This document shows positions 1 to 6,981 of a stretch of DNA of 26,184 nucleotides, one piece after another (positions within the stretch are counted from its first letter, which is position 1; every line of letters starts with the position of its first letter). Under the pieces are notes generated by a model that was given only the letters and a program-made list of their open reading frames with translations, did no database searches and had not been told where the DNA came from. The position numbers were made by a program, and so were the translations under genes. Where the stretch lies: the NCBI GenBank assembly GCA_041844835.1, contig JBGZBU010000034.1, positions 1 to 26,184 of the forward strand, given 5' to 3'. This DNA comes from CAUUCX01 sp041844835. GTDB lineage: Bacteria; Bacillota; Clostridia; Peptostreptococcales; Anaerovoracaceae.

Positions 1-128
1 CCCAGTCCGTATCTGTTGAACAGGGTGGTCGTGATTGCTGCTGTAAGCGTGGTCTTACCATGATCTACGTGACCTATTGTGCCGATATTGATATGCGGCT
101 TGGTTCTTTCAAATTTCTGCTTTGCCAT
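1..128 (-). CDS. tuf: Elongation factor Tu, N-terminal fragment (runs off the window)
   Basis: The reverse strand encodes MAKQKFERTKPHINIGTIGH followed by VDHGKTTLT, which is the EF-Tu amino terminus with its G1 P-loop (GHVDHGKT). EF-Tu carries aminoacyl-tRNA to the ribosomal A site in a GTP-dependent way. Only the first 42 or so codons are present; the rest lies left of the window. The ATG at 126-128 is preceded by a good GGAGG ribosome binding site. The gene lies directly downstream of tRNA-Thr, an arrangement common in Bacillota, and is probably co-transcribed with it from the promoter at 378-407. A terminator-like hairpin stands between the two. Confidence 0.97.
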   Translation of the reverse strand, partial: MAKQKFERTKPHINIGTIGHVDHGKTTLTAAITTTLFNRYGL

Positions 129-168
129 TTCTTATTCCTCCGAATTCAAAACTAAATGCTAAAAGCTT

Positions 169-205
169 AAAAAACATGGAGTGCGGAAACCCGCTTACAA
201 ACTCC
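169..205 (-). terminator. Terminator-like hairpin between tRNA-Thr and tuf
   Basis: On the minus strand, GGAGT (201-205) pairs with ACTCC (178-182) and an inner GCGG pairs with CCGC around a GTTT loop. Six U residues follow (169-174), about 40 bases before the tuf start. It looks like an intrinsic terminator or attenuator. I see no separate tuf promoter in the short remaining gap, so partial read-through is the simplest reading. Confidence 0.5.
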
Positions 206-223
206 GTTACAACTTAATTAATA

Positions 224-300
224 TGGAGCTGATGAGCAGACTTGAACTGCCGAACCTCTTCCTTACCAAGGAAGTGCTCTACCGACTGAGCTACATCAGC
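224..300 (-). tRNA. tRNA-Thr (anticodon GGT)
   Basis: The reverse strand folds into a full cloverleaf. The acceptor stem is GCTGATG with CATCAGC, the D arm is GCTC..GAGC, and the anticodon stem CTTCC/GGAAG encloses loop TTGGTAA with anticodon GGT. The T arm has loop TTCAAGT. The discriminator base is T and the CCA tail is encoded. Length is 77 bases including CCA. It precedes tuf in the same direction. Confidence 0.96.
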
Positions 301-377
301 AAAGAAACAAACACCTCGCGCATCGCATGCTATAACACAAAGTACGAGAAGTTTGTCGGCACATGCCATTCGGCTAC

Positions 378-407
378 ATGATACTATATACAAGACGCGT
401 ATGTCAA
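378..407 (-). promoter_or_regulatory. Sigma-A promoter for tRNA-Thr and tuf
   Basis: On the minus strand a perfect -35 TTGACA (402-407) is followed by an 18-base spacer and a -10 TATCAT (378-383). The predicted transcript would start near 371, leaving a leader of about 70 bases before the tRNA. No other gene lies between. Confidence 0.7.
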
Positions 408-425
408 GGACTTAACAGGAAAGGA

Positions 426-442
426 GCGCCCGCCGGGGGCGC
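426..442 (-). terminator. GC-rich hairpin downstream of the M20 peptidase gene
   Basis: GCGCCC and GGGCGC form a 6-bp GC stem around a 5-base loop, about 30 bases past the peptidase stop. On the minus strand it is followed only by a weak pyrimidine tract (TCCTTTCCT). It probably ends the transporter-peptidase transcript, though the U-run is poor. Confidence 0.4.
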
Positions 443-471
443 CCTGAAACCGGAGTTGATTTGCAAAGATA

Positions 472-1701
472 TCAAAACTCATTTCGCATTACTTTTTTAT
501 AGAATTCGACTGCCGGAGCGAGTGCCGCAAGACTTATATTTTCATTATCCGCGTGGACGGCAGCCATCTGCTCCTCGGTTACTATAAGCGGACTGAATCG
601 CAAGGTGCATGAAGAAAGTTCGCTCATGTAGCAGGCATCTGTCGCACCGCATGAAATCTGAGGTTTTGCTTTCGCTCCCGGAAAGTGATTTTCAATCAGC
701 TTTGTCAGGCGTTCATATTCTTTTGATTTAACATCCGTTATCGCGCTGGTCATACCGTGAAAGAGAATCTCGGTCTCAACGCCGTAGCCCTCGGCAAACG
801 CACTGATCGCCGAAATGCTCCCATCTACGGTCTGATGATGCGAACTGCGCATACTCACAATCACGCTTGCCCTGGTCGGTATGACATTTCTGCTTTCCGC
901 AGCGGCAGCAACAGTAAATGCTATGGAAGTTTGCTGGATCTCATTTGTTCCCTCATGAGGTTTTTGCGGGAAAATTTCGTCCAGATTATCTTCAACCGCA
1001 GCCATAAATCTGCCGAGTCTTACAAGTGGACTGTTTTTAGGCGGCTTGCTGGCGTGACCGCCTTCAGAACGCGCTATGAACTCCAGCTCGGTCACTCCCT
1101 TTTCCCCTATCCCGACATATGCCTCCCCGCTCTCCATGACAACGCCGTGCCCTTCATCCATTATCATTTCAAATTCGATAGCTCTGCGCTTCAATTCCGA
1201 TGCGATCGCCCTTGCTCCCTCACCGCTCACTTCCTCGTTGCACGCGGACAGGAAATATATATCGCGAGAAGGAACATATCCGCCGGACGCAAGGTCATCC
1301 GCCGCCTGCAGCATCGCCCACAGATTGGTTTTTGTGTCCAAGGTACCGCGTCCCCACATTTTTCCATCCGAAATTTCTCCGCTGAAAGGTGGGTGTATCC
1401 AGTCCCCGTTCGCTTCCACAACATCGTGATGGCTCATCAGCAGGATCGGAAGCCCGGTCTCTCCATGAGGCGTGCCCGCCTTTCCACACCATCTGAGGAG
1501 CAAAGAACCGTCAAAATCCTCAACCTCGGATGCTTCAAAAAGGCTCGGGAAAAGTTCCGCGAGCAATGCATGAAATTTTCTAAATTTCGATAAATCTTTC
1601 TGCCCAAGTACCGATATTGTCTCATGCCTAATCATACTTTTTAAATTCTGCCGGTACTTTTCACAACTCTTATTTTCGATTTTTTTAATTGCTTCACACA
1701 T
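472..1701 (-). CDS. M20 family metallopeptidase (ArgE/DapE/carboxypeptidase-like)
   Basis: This 409-residue protein has the M20 di-zinc hydrolase signatures in order: SHHDVV (metal His and Asp near 91-93), GRGTLDTK (bridging Asp122), NEE (156-157, general base and metal Glu), DEGHG near 182, the lid motif GGHASKP near 214-220, and a late His in VHADNE. Known relatives remove amino acids from peptides or N-acyl groups from amino acids; the substrate cannot be told here. No signal peptide is visible, so it is cytoplasmic. The ATG has AAGGTG seven bases upstream. It is the last gene after the binding protein and permease, with a gap of 108 bases that holds no clear signal. An inferred role is processing a peptide or acyl-amino acid brought in by that transporter. 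Confidence 0.88.
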   Translation of the reverse strand: MCEAIKKIENKSCEKYRQNLKSMIRHETISVLGQKDLSKFRKFHALLAELFPSLFEASEVEDFDGSLLLRWCGKAGTPHGETGLPILLMSHHDVVEANGDWIHPPFSGEISDGKMWGRGTLDTKTNLWAMLQAADDLASGGYVPSRDIYFLSACNEEVSGEGARAIASELKRRAIEFEMIMDEGHGVVMESGEAYVGIGEKGVTELEFIARSEGGHASKPPKNSPLVRLGRFMAAVEDNLDEIFPQKPHEGTNEIQQTSIAFTVAAAAESRNVIPTRASVIVSMRSSHHQTVDGSISAISAFAEGYGVETEILFHGMTSAITDVKSKEYERLTKLIENHFPGAKAKPQISCGATDACYMSELSSCTLRFSPLIVTEEQMAAVHADNENISLAALAPAVEFYKKVMRNEF

Positions 1702-1809
1702 GTTTACACCTTAACTTCTCTTTGTTAACCCGAGCCTTTCAGGACAGCCGTTCCGTCCGAATCCTTTGTTTCAATTGTTAATACCGTTTAATAACATCTT
1801 ATTTACAGT

Positions 1810-2508
1810 TTATTTTCTGTCGCCCTTGCTCATTCGGCGTTCAAAATATGCAATCAGCTTGCTGGTAGGGAATGTGAGGCAGAAATAAACGCATGCCGCA
1901 ATTACAAGCGGCTCCGCAACGGAAAAAGTCGCCCCCTTGACGCTGCTGACCGCATACATTATTTCCTGTACTCCTATCGTATAGCATATGGAAGATTCCT
2001 TTATAATTGTAACGAATTCATTTGCAATTGCGGGCAAAATGTTTTTCATTGCCTGCGGAAATACGACAAGCTGCATGCTTTTGCGACGCGAAAGTCCCAG
2101 AGATCTGGCGGCTTCCATCTGTCCTATGTCGATGCTTTGTATCCCGGAGCGAATAATTTCCGCAAGATATGCCCCGGAATTCAGAGCCAGCGCTATCACC
2201 CCGGGAATGAATCTCTCGAAACGTATGGTTCCGAACATCATGAAGCGAGGCAAATCCAGCGGTGCAAGCAACACATGATAAACGATGAATAGTTGGACCA
2301 AAAGCGGTGTGGCTCGCATCACTTCAACATAGCAAGTCGCTAAAAAGGAGAGCGGCTTTATTTTTGACATACGCGCGCTCGTTAAAAGCAGTGCGATCAT
2401 GAACCCGAAAAGTACGGTCAGCGCTGAAAGCAGCACCGTACATATAAGTCCGTCGCGAAACATCGGTAGAAATTTTAAAGTGGCGGCAAATCCGGCTTTT
2501 GTAAACAT
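1810..2508 (-). CDS. Amino acid ABC transporter permease (HisM/GlnP type)
   Basis: This 232-residue membrane protein has hydrophobic segments near 20-44, 60-82, 100-118, 155-180 and 198-220. The EAA loop at about 132-151 (EAARSLGLSRRKSMQLVVFP) is the contact site for an ATPase in type I importers. Length and the ending PTSKLIAYFERRM fit polar amino acid permeases. The start is supported by AGGAGAG upstream. It follows the binding-protein gene after 126 bases that contain a stable hairpin. No ATP-binding subunit is encoded next to it, although such genes usually sit together, so the ATPase must be elsewhere or shared. Confidence 0.93.
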   Translation of the reverse strand: MFTKAGFAATLKFLPMFRDGLICTVLLSALTVLFGFMIALLLTSARMSKIKPLSFLATCYVEVMRATPLLVQLFIVYHVLLAPLDLPRFMMFGTIRFERFIPGVIALALNSGAYLAEIIRSGIQSIDIGQMEAARSLGLSRRKSMQLVVFPQAMKNILPAIANEFVTIIKESSICYTIGVQEIMYAVSSVKGATFSVAEPLVIAACVYFCLTFPTSKLIAYFERRMSKGDRK

Positions 2509-2530
2509 GAAATACTCTCCTGAAACACAA

Positions 2531-2560
2531 TTTTATGGGAGCCTGCCCGCCCCCATAAAA
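2531..2560 (-). repeat. Intercistronic hairpin between binding protein and permease genes
   Basis: TTTTATGGG and CCCATAAAA form a perfect 9-bp stem with a GC-rich 12-base loop. There is no long U-run, so it is not an obvious full terminator. In known importer operons such hairpins protect the upstream mRNA and raise binding protein over permease; that is an inference here. Confidence 0.55.
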
Positions 2561-2634
2561 CATCTTGAATATATCTTGAATGTAATAACTATCTCAAATT
2601 TTTCACTTTCTTTATTATTTTGGCGATTTCTCGA

Positions 2635-3528
2635 CTATTCAACCAATCCCTCGTGAATTTTGGAACTTCCGGCAAGCTCGTTCGCCTCAGCGATAAATTT
2701 ATCCATACTGCCGTCGCTAAGCGCCGCTTTAACAGCCATGTTCACGCCCGCAAGCAGCGCTGCATTCCCTTTTGAAACACCGACTGCACTGCCTTTAGCA
2801 TCATAAGGAACTTCAAATTTTACAAGCAGTTCAGGATAATTTTTTGCATATGTCTCAGCTACGGCGGTCTCGATATAAGCACCGTCGACTTTTTCAGAAA
2901 TTACTTCCGCGATTATGTCCGTTACCTTTTGCAGAGCTACAATATCCGCCTCACCGCTATGCTTTTTCGCAAGATCAAACTGAATGGATCCGTTCTGTGC
3001 GGCAATCTTATATTTTGAATTGTTAGTATCTTCAAGACTGCCAAACAGCTTGTCATTCGATTTTTTTACGCAAAAACTCTGACCGCCGGTATAGTAAATT
3101 TCGGAGAAATCCATCTTTTCCTTACGAGCGGGATCGGGAGAATACCCTGCAAGAGCGATATCAACGGATTTTGTAGCCAGTTCTTCAAGAGTTCCGTCAA
3201 AATCCATAGGAATCACTTCAAGTTCAAGATCCAGGTAATCCGCAATGTACTGCGCAAGTGCCATATCAAAGCCGACAAGAGTATATTTTCCGTTATCATC
3301 CACAGTATAGAATTCATACGGTGCAAAATCCGGGCTGGTCGCCACTGTAAGCTTCCCGTCGGAAACGGTTTTCAAATCCTGCTTGATTTCCTCAATGGTT
3401 GCCTCTGAATAATCCGTCTTGCTTCCTCCGTCATCCTTGTTGCTGCACGCAGTGAATGCAAAAACCGTAACGACAACCAATGCGGCTGCCAACACTTTTT
3501 TGAAAATTTCATTCATTCCTTTTCCCAT
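2635..3528 (-). CDS. Amino acid ABC transporter substrate-binding lipoprotein (family 3)
   Basis: The likely protein has 297 residues. It begins with a basic and hydrophobic signal peptide ending in lipobox FTAC (Cys28), so it should be lipid-anchored outside the membrane. The mature part shows the family 3 solute-binding fold: LTVATSPDFAPYEF, then VGFDMALAQYIAD, a central DIALAGYSPDPARKEKMDFS segment, and a second lobe with IAAQNGSIQ. This resembles binders of polar or basic amino acids, but the ligand is not certain. I chose the ATG at 3526-3528 because AAAGGAG lies just upstream; an in-frame ATG 12 codons earlier has no ribosome binding site. It is the first gene of the transporter operon. 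Confidence 0.93.
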   Translation of the reverse strand: MGKGMNEIFKKVLAAALVVVTVFAFTACSNKDDGGSKTDYSEATIEEIKQDLKTVSDGKLTVATSPDFAPYEFYTVDDNGKYTLVGFDMALAQYIADYLDLELEVIPMDFDGTLEELATKSVDIALAGYSPDPARKEKMDFSEIYYTGGQSFCVKKSNDKLFGSLEDTNNSKYKIAAQNGSIQFDLAKKHSGEADIVALQKVTDIIAEVISEKVDGAYIETAVAETYAKNYPELLVKFEVPYDAKGSAVGVSKGNAALLAGVNMAVKAALSDGSMDKFIAEANELAGSSKIHEGLVE

Positions 3529-3593
3529 TGTTCTTCTCCTTTTTCCACTATTTTTTTCTACCATCTCAACCTATTCTTCGGCCGATCCTGTAT

Positions 3594-3620
3594 GTGAACG
3601 TCTCCTCGGAGCATTTTCAC
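3594..3620 (-). repeat. Small leader hairpin upstream of the binding protein gene
   Basis: GTGAA pairs with TTCAC, and an inner CTCC pairs with GGAG around a 2-base loop. It lies in the predicted 5' leader, about 65 bases before the start codon. Function is unknown; it is too small to call a riboswitch. Confidence 0.3.
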
Positions 3621-3629
3621 ATTCCGCTT

Positions 3630-3665
3630 TATACATAAATATGCATAAATTTGTATTGTTATGCA
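3630..3665. promoter_or_regulatory. Candidate operator: overlapping dyads at the transporter promoter
   Basis: Two overlapping symmetric elements lie around the predicted transcription start (near 3662). One is a perfect 7-bp inverted repeat, TGCATAA (3642-3648) and TTATGCA (3659-3665), with a 10-base spacer. The other is an 18-base imperfect palindrome, TATACATAAATATGCATA (3630-3647). The TGCATA half-sites and A/T core resemble ArgR/AhrC boxes, but the match is partial, so the regulator is only a guess. Confidence 0.45.
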
Positions 3666-3668
3666 CTA

Positions 3669-3697
3669 AATATACAACAGAGCTCACACAATTGCAA
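3669..3697 (-). promoter_or_regulatory. Sigma-A promoter of the transporter operon
   Basis: On the minus strand -35 TTGCAA (3692-3697) is separated by 17 bases from -10 TATATT (3669-3674). The predicted start, near 3662, lies inside the dyad element and gives a leader of about 135 bases. The stretch 3529-3825 has no gene; it holds this promoter, the dyads, the leader hairpin and AT-rich sequence. Confidence 0.6.
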
Positions 3698-3825
3698 GCC
3701 CTGTTTGCATATTTTTTTATTTTTATTCATTTTTTTGATTATTTATTCTATGAATATTATGCATGGATTGCATGTAATGGGATTTGTGCCGGATGTGCTG
3801 TGACTTATCTATGCAAAAATCACAA

Positions 3826-4575
3826 TTATAAACTTCGCTGGCGACGAATTTCGTGCAGCAAAATTGCCGCAGCGTTTGAAGCATTCAGAGAATTAACTCT
3901 GCCGCAAAGCGGAATGCTCACTATAAAATCGCATTTTTCGCGCACAAGTCGCGATATCCCCCTGCCCTCGCTCCCTACGACCAACGCTACGGGACCTGTG
4001 AGATCTCGCTCATGATATAGTTCTCCACCCATATCGCACGCTGCTATCCAAAGACCTCTGTCTTTTAAAAATTCTATCGTGCTTGCTATATTTGAAACTC
4101 TCACGCACGGCAGATATTCAGTCGCGCCGGCAGCGCTTTTTGCGACAGTCGGGGTTATTCCGACGGCTCTCCGCTTGGGAATTATTATGCCGTGCGCCCC
4201 TGCCGTTTCCGCACTCCTTATGATTGCTCCCAAATTATGCGGATCCTCAATTCCGTCCGCAATCACAATAAATGCGGGCTCACCGCCTGCCGCAGCATTA
4301 TTTAAAATATCCTCAAGTTCTGCATACCTATACTCCCTCACGATTGCTATCACCCCTTGATGTGGGATGTCGCCAAGGAGTTTTGTGAGCTGCTTGGCAT
4401 CCGCAAATTCAACTTCAATGTTTTTTGCGCGCGCCGCGCCGACAATCTCACTTATAGGACTGTTTTTGCTTCTCCCGGAATATTGCGCTTCGGCTATCAG
4501 TATTTTTTCAAAATCACTTGCATCGCGCGCTGCCAATGCTTCTCTTACGGGATTTCTCCCGGCTATCATATCCAT
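3826..4575 (-). CDS. rlmB: 23S rRNA (guanosine-2'-O-)-methyltransferase RlmB (TrmH/SpoU family)
   Basis: This 249-residue protein has an N-terminal L30e-like substrate-binding part (about 1-85, beginning IAGRNPVREAL) and a SPOUT knot domain. Motif 1 is DPHNLGAIIRSAE (111-123), with the conserved Asn and Arg. Motif 2 is LVVGSEGRGIS (198-208) and motif 3 is IPLCGRVNSLNASNAAAI (221-238). RlmB methylates G2251 of 23S rRNA using S-adenosylmethionine in E. coli. An AAGGT ribosome binding site precedes the ATG, and folA ends 27 bases upstream. The position after mrnC matches B. subtilis (yacO), with thyA, folA and a small gene inserted here. No clear terminator follows it. Confidence 0.93.
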   Translation of the reverse strand: MDMIAGRNPVREALAARDASDFEKILIAEAQYSGRSKNSPISEIVGAARAKNIEVEFADAKQLTKLLGDIPHQGVIAIVREYRYAELEDILNNAAAGGEPAFIVIADGIEDPHNLGAIIRSAETAGAHGIIIPKRRAVGITPTVAKSAAGATEYLPCVRVSNIASTIEFLKDRGLWIAACDMGGELYHERDLTGPVALVVGSEGRGISRLVREKCDFIVSIPLCGRVNSLNASNAAAILLHEIRRQRSL

Positions 4576-4602
4576 ACTTACCTTTTCTTCCTTGCTTGAC
4601 TG

Positions 4603-5328
4603 TCATATCGAAACTTGACGATCTTGCTCGATCAATTGTGCACTACCGCTTGCCCGACAGTTTTTATATGTTCTGAATGTATATGTATATCCGTTTTCTG
4701 TTACGGGTTCACTCTCCGATATCAGCTCCACTTCTCCGCGCCCCGCCGCTTCATCCATGTTCGGGAAAAACTGATCGGCGCCGCAGTCGTCTTTGATTAT
4801 CGTAATCAGATATTCATCGCAGCAATGAAGCATTTGTCTGTAAATCATTTCTCCGCCCGCAACAAAAATCTCGGTATTCTCTGAAATTATCCCCTCATCC
4901 CTCCATGCACTAAGCACTGAATCGATTTCTTCCCGCGCACATACAAATTCAAACTTCCATTCGGAATCAAGAGAAGCGGGATTCTCCCGAGCAAGTCGTT
5001 CACGGCATCTGTCGCCGCACGCCGAATCGTGCGACAATACTATAGTATGTCTCCCCGGCAAGGGTTTGGACCCCGGCAGACTGTCCAGTGTTTTCCGCCC
5101 CATAATCAGCACATTCCCGAGAGTTTTTTTCTTAAAATACGCAAGATCCCCCGGTATATGCGCGAGCAAATTCCCGTTGCGAGCCATTCCCCAGCATTCG
5201 TCAACCGCAACTATCAGTTTTTTGCCGCTGCAATTGTCCGCACTTATCGGTTTTTTATCGCCGCATCTATCCACGCTTATCAATTCGCTCTCCCCCTCAT
5301 GCCGATATCGATATTTTTCGCCGTTCAT
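4603..5328 (-). CDS. folA: Dihydrofolate reductase with a repeat-derived N-terminal extension
   Basis: The DHFR domain begins near residue 38 (LIVAVDECWGM) and contains HIPGDLAYFKKKTLG with the conserved acidic residue at Asp61, then VLIMGRKTLDSLP, PLPGRHTIVLS, VAGGEMIY and the TYTFRTYK ending. It reduces dihydrofolate to tetrahydrofolate with NADPH. At 241 residues it is much longer than the usual 160 or so. It has about 37 extra residues at the front, an insertion near 101-127 and about 18 at the end. The front extension repeats the motif ISxDxC-x3-KK and matches a 33-base DNA repeat. The ATG has a weak GAGG/GGA upstream; a start at the domain itself has no ATG. It follows thyA by 26 bases, so the two are co-transcribed and functionally paired. 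Confidence 0.9.
   Translation of the reverse strand: MNGEKYRYRHEGESELISVDRCGDKKPISADNCSGKKLIVAVDECWGMARNGNLLAHIPGDLAYFKKKTLGNVLIMGRKTLDSLPGSKPLPGRHTIVLSHDSACGDRCRERLARENPASLDSEWKFEFVCAREEIDSVLSAWRDEGIISENTEIFVAGGEMIYRQMLHCCDEYLITIIKDDCGADQFFPNMDEAAGRGEVELISESEPVTENGYTYTFRTYKNCRASGSAQLIEQDRQVSI
5218..5283 (-). repeat. 33-base imperfect tandem repeat in the 5' end of folA
   Basis: Two adjacent 33-base units (5251-5283 and 5218-5250) agree at about 23 positions. Both read GATAAG, then a TGC-GC core, then six A. A third, partial and more diverged unit continues into the start of the true DHFR domain. The units encode ISVDRCGDKK and ISADNCSGKK before LIVAVDEC. Confidence 0.7.
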
Positions 5329-5354
5329 TTTCCAATTTCCTCATTATGCCCAAA

Positions 5355-6185
5355 TTACACCGCTATTGGAATTCCCTTTATCTGCGGGTTTGTAACGTAA
5401 TCGATCAACTCAAAATCATCTACTGTAAAATCGTAAAAATCCTTCACATCGGGATTGAGTCTGAATTTAGGAGCATCGTGCTGCTGCCGTTCTATCAGTT
5501 CGCGAATTATCTCGATATGCCTGTCATATATATGTGCATCGGATATGACATGAACGAATTCTCCCGGCTCAAGTCCGCTCACCTGCGCAAGCATGTGCAC
5601 GAGGACCGAATATTGCACCACATTCCAATTATTTGCCGCCAGTATGTCTTGCGAGCGTTGGTTTAAAATCGCGTTAAGTTTATTTCCGGTTACATTAAAG
5701 GTCATGCTGTACGCGCACGGCTCGAGCCCCATTTCGCTCAAATCGCTAAAATTATATATATTTGTCATGATTCTGCGCGAATACGGCGCATTTTTGAGAT
5801 TCCACAAGACATTATCGACTTGATCCATTTCGCCCTGCGGAAATTTATACTTAACGCCCATCTGGTACCCGTACGCTTTACCGATGGAGCCGCTCTCGTC
5901 AGCCCACGCATCCCATATCCTGGTTTTCAGCTCATTCACATTGTTGGATTTCTTCTGCCATATCCACAAAAGTTCCTCAATTGCGGATTTGACGGCTGTT
6001 GGCCGCAGCGTAAGCGCCGGAAATTCATCGGATAAATCATATCTGTTCACAACACCGAAAGTTTTAATCGTGTGTGCGGGAGTCCCGTCCTCCCACCTGG
6101 GGCGGACTACCTGCCCCTCCGAAGAAAATCCGTTGTCCAAAATTTCCCTACACATATTTACAAACAATTTGTCAGCTACGCTCAT
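5355..6185 (-). CDS. thyA: Thymidylate synthase ThyA (B. subtilis ThyA-like form)
   Basis: This 276-residue enzyme makes dTMP from dUMP using methylenetetrahydrofolate and releases dihydrofolate, which the next gene product (FolA) recycles. Visible motifs are the R/G-T-P-A-H-T segment near 33-39, ELLWIWQKKSNNVNEL, YSRR near 135-138, catalytic Cys157 in LEPCAYS, QRSQD (176-180), HIYDRH and a terminal IAV. The residue after the catalytic Cys is not His, as also in B. subtilis ThyA, so this is not damage. The chosen ATG (6183-6185) is preceded by GGGAGAG and fits the family start; the open frame extends 47 codons further without support. The 124 bases upstream carry the motif TTGCATTATA twice, which might be promoter parts, but no convincing -35/-10 pair was found. 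Confidence 0.96.
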   Translation of the reverse strand: MSVADKLFVNMCREILDNGFSSEGQVVRPRWEDGTPAHTIKTFGVVNRYDLSDEFPALTLRPTAVKSAIEELLWIWQKKSNNVNELKTRIWDAWADESGSIGKAYGYQMGVKYKFPQGEMDQVDNVLWNLKNAPYSRRIMTNIYNFSDLSEMGLEPCAYSMTFNVTGNKLNAILNQRSQDILAANNWNVVQYSVLVHMLAQVSGLEPGEFVHVISDAHIYDRHIEIIRELIERQQHDAPKFRLNPDVKDFYDFTVDDFELIDYVTNPQIKGIPIAV

Positions 6186-6258
6186 GTAAACTCTCCCGCC
6201 TTTCGCTTTCATATAATGCAATTGACCTATAATGCAATATAATGTAATCCCGACAAGC

Positions 6259-6289
6259 CGCGATTGCGTTATGAAAACCGCATTCCGCG
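6259..6289 (-). repeat. Imperfect hairpin between the small membrane-protein gene and thyA
   Basis: CGCGATTGCG and CGCATTCCGCG pair with one bulge and one mismatch around a 10-base loop. There is no U-run on the minus strand, so it is not a clear terminator. It may be a processing or stability element. Confidence 0.25.
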
Positions 6290-6309
6290 CCTCCGCAAGA
6301 CCTCGCCGT

Positions 6310-6537
6310 TTATCGAAGCAACACATATTTCACAAAAAGCAGTACCAAGCCCACGGCAATGAGTGTGATATAGATCTTCTCCGTCGCACTCCATTTTTTA
6401 CCGCCGCCCTCCGCTTTGATGCGCTCTTCATTTTCCTTAGTATACCTGCGATTGGTCACATAATAATCGCCGATAACGTCCCGACCCTTATTCCTTACCG
6501 TTTTCACATGTTTCCGCTTAATCTTTTCCTTATCCAT
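6310..6537 (-). CDS. Small hypothetical tail-anchored membrane protein
   Basis: This 75-residue protein is not a family I recognise. It has a very basic, charged N-terminal half (about 1-50, rich in Lys and Arg, with motif GDYYVTNRRYTKENEERIKAE) and one C-terminal hydrophobic helix at about 54-73, ending in Arg. This suggests a tail-anchored protein with its basic domain in the cytoplasm. A GGGAG ribosome binding site lies just before the ATG, 15 bases after mrnC, so it is co-transcribed with mrnC. A real gene is likely because of its tight spacing and coherent composition. An RNA- or ribosome-related role is possible from context but unproven. Confidence 0.65.
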   Translation of the reverse strand: MDKEKIKRKHVKTVRNKGRDVIGDYYVTNRRYTKENEERIKAEGGGKKWSATEKIYITLIAVGLVLLFVKYVLLR

Positions 6538-6552
6538 TACTCCCGTCTCCGC

Positions 6553-6960
6553 TCAATCCACATCAACTGCACTGATCAGCATCTCCATAATCTCGTGCAA
6601 ACGTTCTTCATCGCCCTTTATATAAAGATAGCCTATCAATGCCTCAAGTCCCGTTGCAGTTTTATAAACCATGGGATCAATCACACGTGGAGTGCTCCTT
6701 ATTTTTCTGTTCCGTCCCCGCCGTACCACGGATTGTTCCTCTTCGCTCAAGCAATCCATTATATTGCGTATCGCAAGCGCCTGAGATTCGGCCTTGACAT
6801 ATTGAACCGTAATATTACTCATCACATCCACATTTTCAGGTCTTTTCCGCATGGCATACAGTCTGATATAAAGTTCATATACCGCGTCTCCTATGTATGC
6901 GAGCGTGCTGGGATTTATCAATCTTAAATCGCCGAAATCACCGTGGTTTGCCGAAATCAT
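6553..6960 (-). CDS. mrnC: Mini-ribonuclease III (MrnC)
   Basis: This 135-residue protein is a lone RNase III catalytic domain without the double-stranded RNA binding domain. Its motifs are LAYIGDAVYELYIR (catalytic Asp25 and Glu29), RGRNRKIRSTPR and ATGLEALIGYLYIKGD with Glu106. In B. subtilis MrnC trims the ends of 23S rRNA precursors. It follows cysS by 21 bases, the same order as in B. subtilis (cysS-mrnC). The ATG is preceded by AAGGAG at 11 bases, slightly long. Length matches the family. Confidence 0.94.
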   Translation of the reverse strand: MISANHGDFGDLRLINPSTLAYIGDAVYELYIRLYAMRKRPENVDVMSNITVQYVKAESQALAIRNIMDCLSEEEQSVVRRGRNRKIRSTPRVIDPMVYKTATGLEALIGYLYIKGDEERLHEIMEMLISAVDVD

Positions 6961-6981
6961 AAATACAACTGCTCCTTAAAA

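Noticed and set aside
757..1593. 278-codon open frame on the plus strand opposite the M20 peptidase gene
   Set aside because: It is antisense to a gene with clear family motifs, has no ribosome binding site and encodes no recognisable domain.
1702..1809. Missing ATPase gene hidden between permease and peptidase
   Set aside because: The gap is only 108 bases with no Walker motif in any frame.
5682..5720. Non-His residue after the catalytic Cys of ThyA as a sign of inactivation
   Set aside because: B. subtilis-type ThyA also lacks that His and the rest of the active site is intact.
5355..6326. Longer thyA start 47 codons upstream
   Set aside because: No ribosome binding site, the extra residues do not match ThyA, and the internal ATG has GGGAGAG and the family start.
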